A DNA stretch of 64,000 bases. Origin: Akkermansia muciniphila. Lineage in GTDB: Bacteria; Verrucomicrobiota; Verrucomicrobiia; Verrucomicrobiales; V1-33. Location of the stretch: assembly GCA_945900785.1 (NCBI GenBank), contig CAMDJM010000014.1:1-64000 (forward strand), in the 5' to 3' direction. A program made the translations under genes and the position numbers. Positions 63,221-64,000 of this stretch are shown here, piece by piece (position 1 is the stretch's first letter; every line of letters starts with the position of its first letter). The notes under the pieces are model-generated. The model was not told the origin of the DNA and ran no database searches. It saw only the letters and a program-made list of their open reading frames with translations.

Positions 63221-63254
63221 AAATCCGTGTCCTCCGCGAAATCCGTGGTTTCTT
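63221..63254 (-). repeat. Second copy of the CCACGGATTTC-type dispersed repeat
   Basis: On the minus strand this reads GAAACCACGGATTTCGCGG and then ACACGGATTT, matching 51030-51060 apart from a few substitutions. It lies directly upstream of nth, and an in-frame GTG inside it gives a false early start for that gene. Confidence 0.6.
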
Positions 63255-63265
63255 CAAACAATCCC

Positions 63266-63913
63266 ATGACCCGCGCCGAACGAGCCGCGCGCATTCATGA
63301 AGCGCTGGCGGGGCTCTACCCGGAAACGCCGGTCCCGTTGGACCATCGGGATCCTTACACGCTGCTGATCGCGGTTCTGCTCTCCGCCCAGTGCACGGAT
63401 GCCCGGGTAAATCTCGTTACGCCTGCCCTCTTCGCCCGCGCCTCCACCCCGCAGGCCATGAGTGAGGTGCCGGTGGAGGAAATTCGCAGCATCATCCGGC
63501 CCTGCGGGCTCTCTCCCCGGAAATCGCAGGCCATTTCCGATCTCTCCCGCATCCTTGTCGAAGAGCACGGCGGCGAAGTCCCGCAGAATTTTGCCGCCCT
63601 CGAGGCGCTGCCCGGGGTTGGCCACAAAACCGCCTCCGTCGTCATGGCCCAAGCCTTCGGCGTCCCCGCCTTTCCGGTGGATACCCATATCCACCGCCTC
63701 GCCCAGCGCTGGAAACTCACCAATGGCAAATCCGTGGAGCAGACCGAGGCCGATCTGAAAAAGCTCTTCCCCCGCGAATCCTGGAACCAGCTCCACCTCC
63801 GCATCATCTTCTACGGCCGGGAACACTGCTCCGCCCGGGGCTGCGATGGCACCACCTGCGGCCTCTGCCGCGAATGCTTCCCCGACCGCACCCCGGTTAA
63901 AACAAAAAAATAG
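63266..63913 (+). CDS. nth: Endonuclease III
   Basis: 215-residue DNA glycosylase/AP-lyase that removes oxidised pyrimidines in base excision repair. The helix-hairpin-helix LPGVGHKTA carries the catalytic Lys121, and FPVDTHIHR carries Asp139. The N-terminal ATLLIAVLLSAQCTD region is typical (here YTLLIAVLLSAQCTD). The C-terminal iron-sulfur region has cysteines at 188, 193, 198, 201 and 204, a spacing that differs from the usual C-x6-C-x2-C-x5-C. The ATG was preferred over the upstream GTG, which lies in a repeat. The last 87 bp of the window show nothing recognisable. Confidence 0.92.
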   Translation: MTRAERAARIHEALAGLYPETPVPLDHRDPYTLLIAVLLSAQCTDARVNLVTPALFARASTPQAMSEVPVEEIRSIIRPCGLSPRKSQAISDLSRILVEEHGGEVPQNFAALEALPGVGHKTASVVMAQAFGVPAFPVDTHIHRLAQRWKLTNGKSVEQTEADLKKLFPRESWNQLHLRIIFYGREHCSARGCDGTTCGLCRECFPDRTPVKTKK

Positions 63914-64000
63914 TTGGGAGCGCCTCCGCTGGCAGCGCCATCCGTCCCGGCGGCCCTGGAGCACCGGTTTCTCAAAGCAAAAGAACAGCGCCCCGCCCCA

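Noticed and set aside
1-64000. CRISPR arrays, rRNA operons, prophage or integrase genes
   Set aside because: Looked for regularly spaced direct repeats, rRNA-like sequence and phage or recombinase motifs; none was found.

Overview
The window reads as a chromosomal segment of a GC-rich Gram-negative bacterium, most likely a member of the Verrucomicrobiota. This is an inference. It rests on several large secreted LamG/Ig/PA14 proteins that share a C-terminal module ending in F/Y-Y-R, a lamin-tail/CotH giant protein, a Bacteroidetes/Verrucomicrobia-style NagB fused to a PIG-L domain, a Tat-type Gfo/Idh oxidoreductase, and start codons preceded by pyrimidine-rich leaders rather than Shine-Dalgarno sequences. 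No rRNA, CRISPR array, intact insertion sequence or replication origin was seen. One tRNA gene, tRNA-Leu(UAG), is present.

Layout. 1-2.4 kb: the tail of an unidentified gene, then a leftward group with an Spx/ArsC-like protein, plsY and gpsA (phospholipid precursor synthesis; plsY and gpsA overlap by 4 bp). 2.5-9.8 kb: rightward genes for a GlcD-type FAD oxidase, a DUF3516 superfamily II helicase and a MacA/MacB-type efflux pair. 10-22 kb: an AlbA_2 (Schlafen-like) protein with an ATPase-like second half, a broken DUF1963 gene, a secreted beta-propeller protein and a 1648-residue lamin-tail/CotH protein. 22-28 kb: leftward glycosyltransferase and a GH13+GH133 glycogen debranching fusion, then an aquaporin. 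28-34.5 kb: a DUF1460 amidase-like protein, a PhoB/PhoR pair, a Lon-N protein, the NagB fusion and a gluconokinase. 34.5-39.4 kb: two leftward LamG-type exported proteins. 39.8-49.4 kb: a rightward run with a Gfo/Idh oxidoreductase, hisD, a TPR protein, a class V aminotransferase, a TIM-barrel epimerase, GtrA, a coiled-coil membrane protein and a HAD phosphatase. 49.7-55.2 kb: tRNA-Leu, a FIST sensor-type protein, a vWA protein divergent from a BrxR/CapW-like WYL regulator, and an ABC-F ATPase. 55.5-64 kb: a 1387-residue LamG/Ig/PA14 protein, thioredoxin reductase, a TPR protein, a 3D-domain lipoprotein and endonuclease III.

The most unusual content is between and within genes. A family of roughly 95-101 bp palindromic elements (27982-28082, 34508-34602, 52018-52110, with a remnant at 34720-34791) carries paired terminal arms, one compensatory base-pair change between copies, and two internal hairpins that each close on a TCC loop. 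Other unrelated intergenic hairpins (49.5 kb, 60 kb) also use TCC or GGA loops. Within genes, the NagB fusion has lost the metal ligands of its deacetylase domain, five exported proteins share a C-terminal module, and a BrxR-like regulator sits beside a palindromic operator candidate and a divergent vWA gene. No complete new defence or metabolic system could be demonstrated from sequence reading alone.
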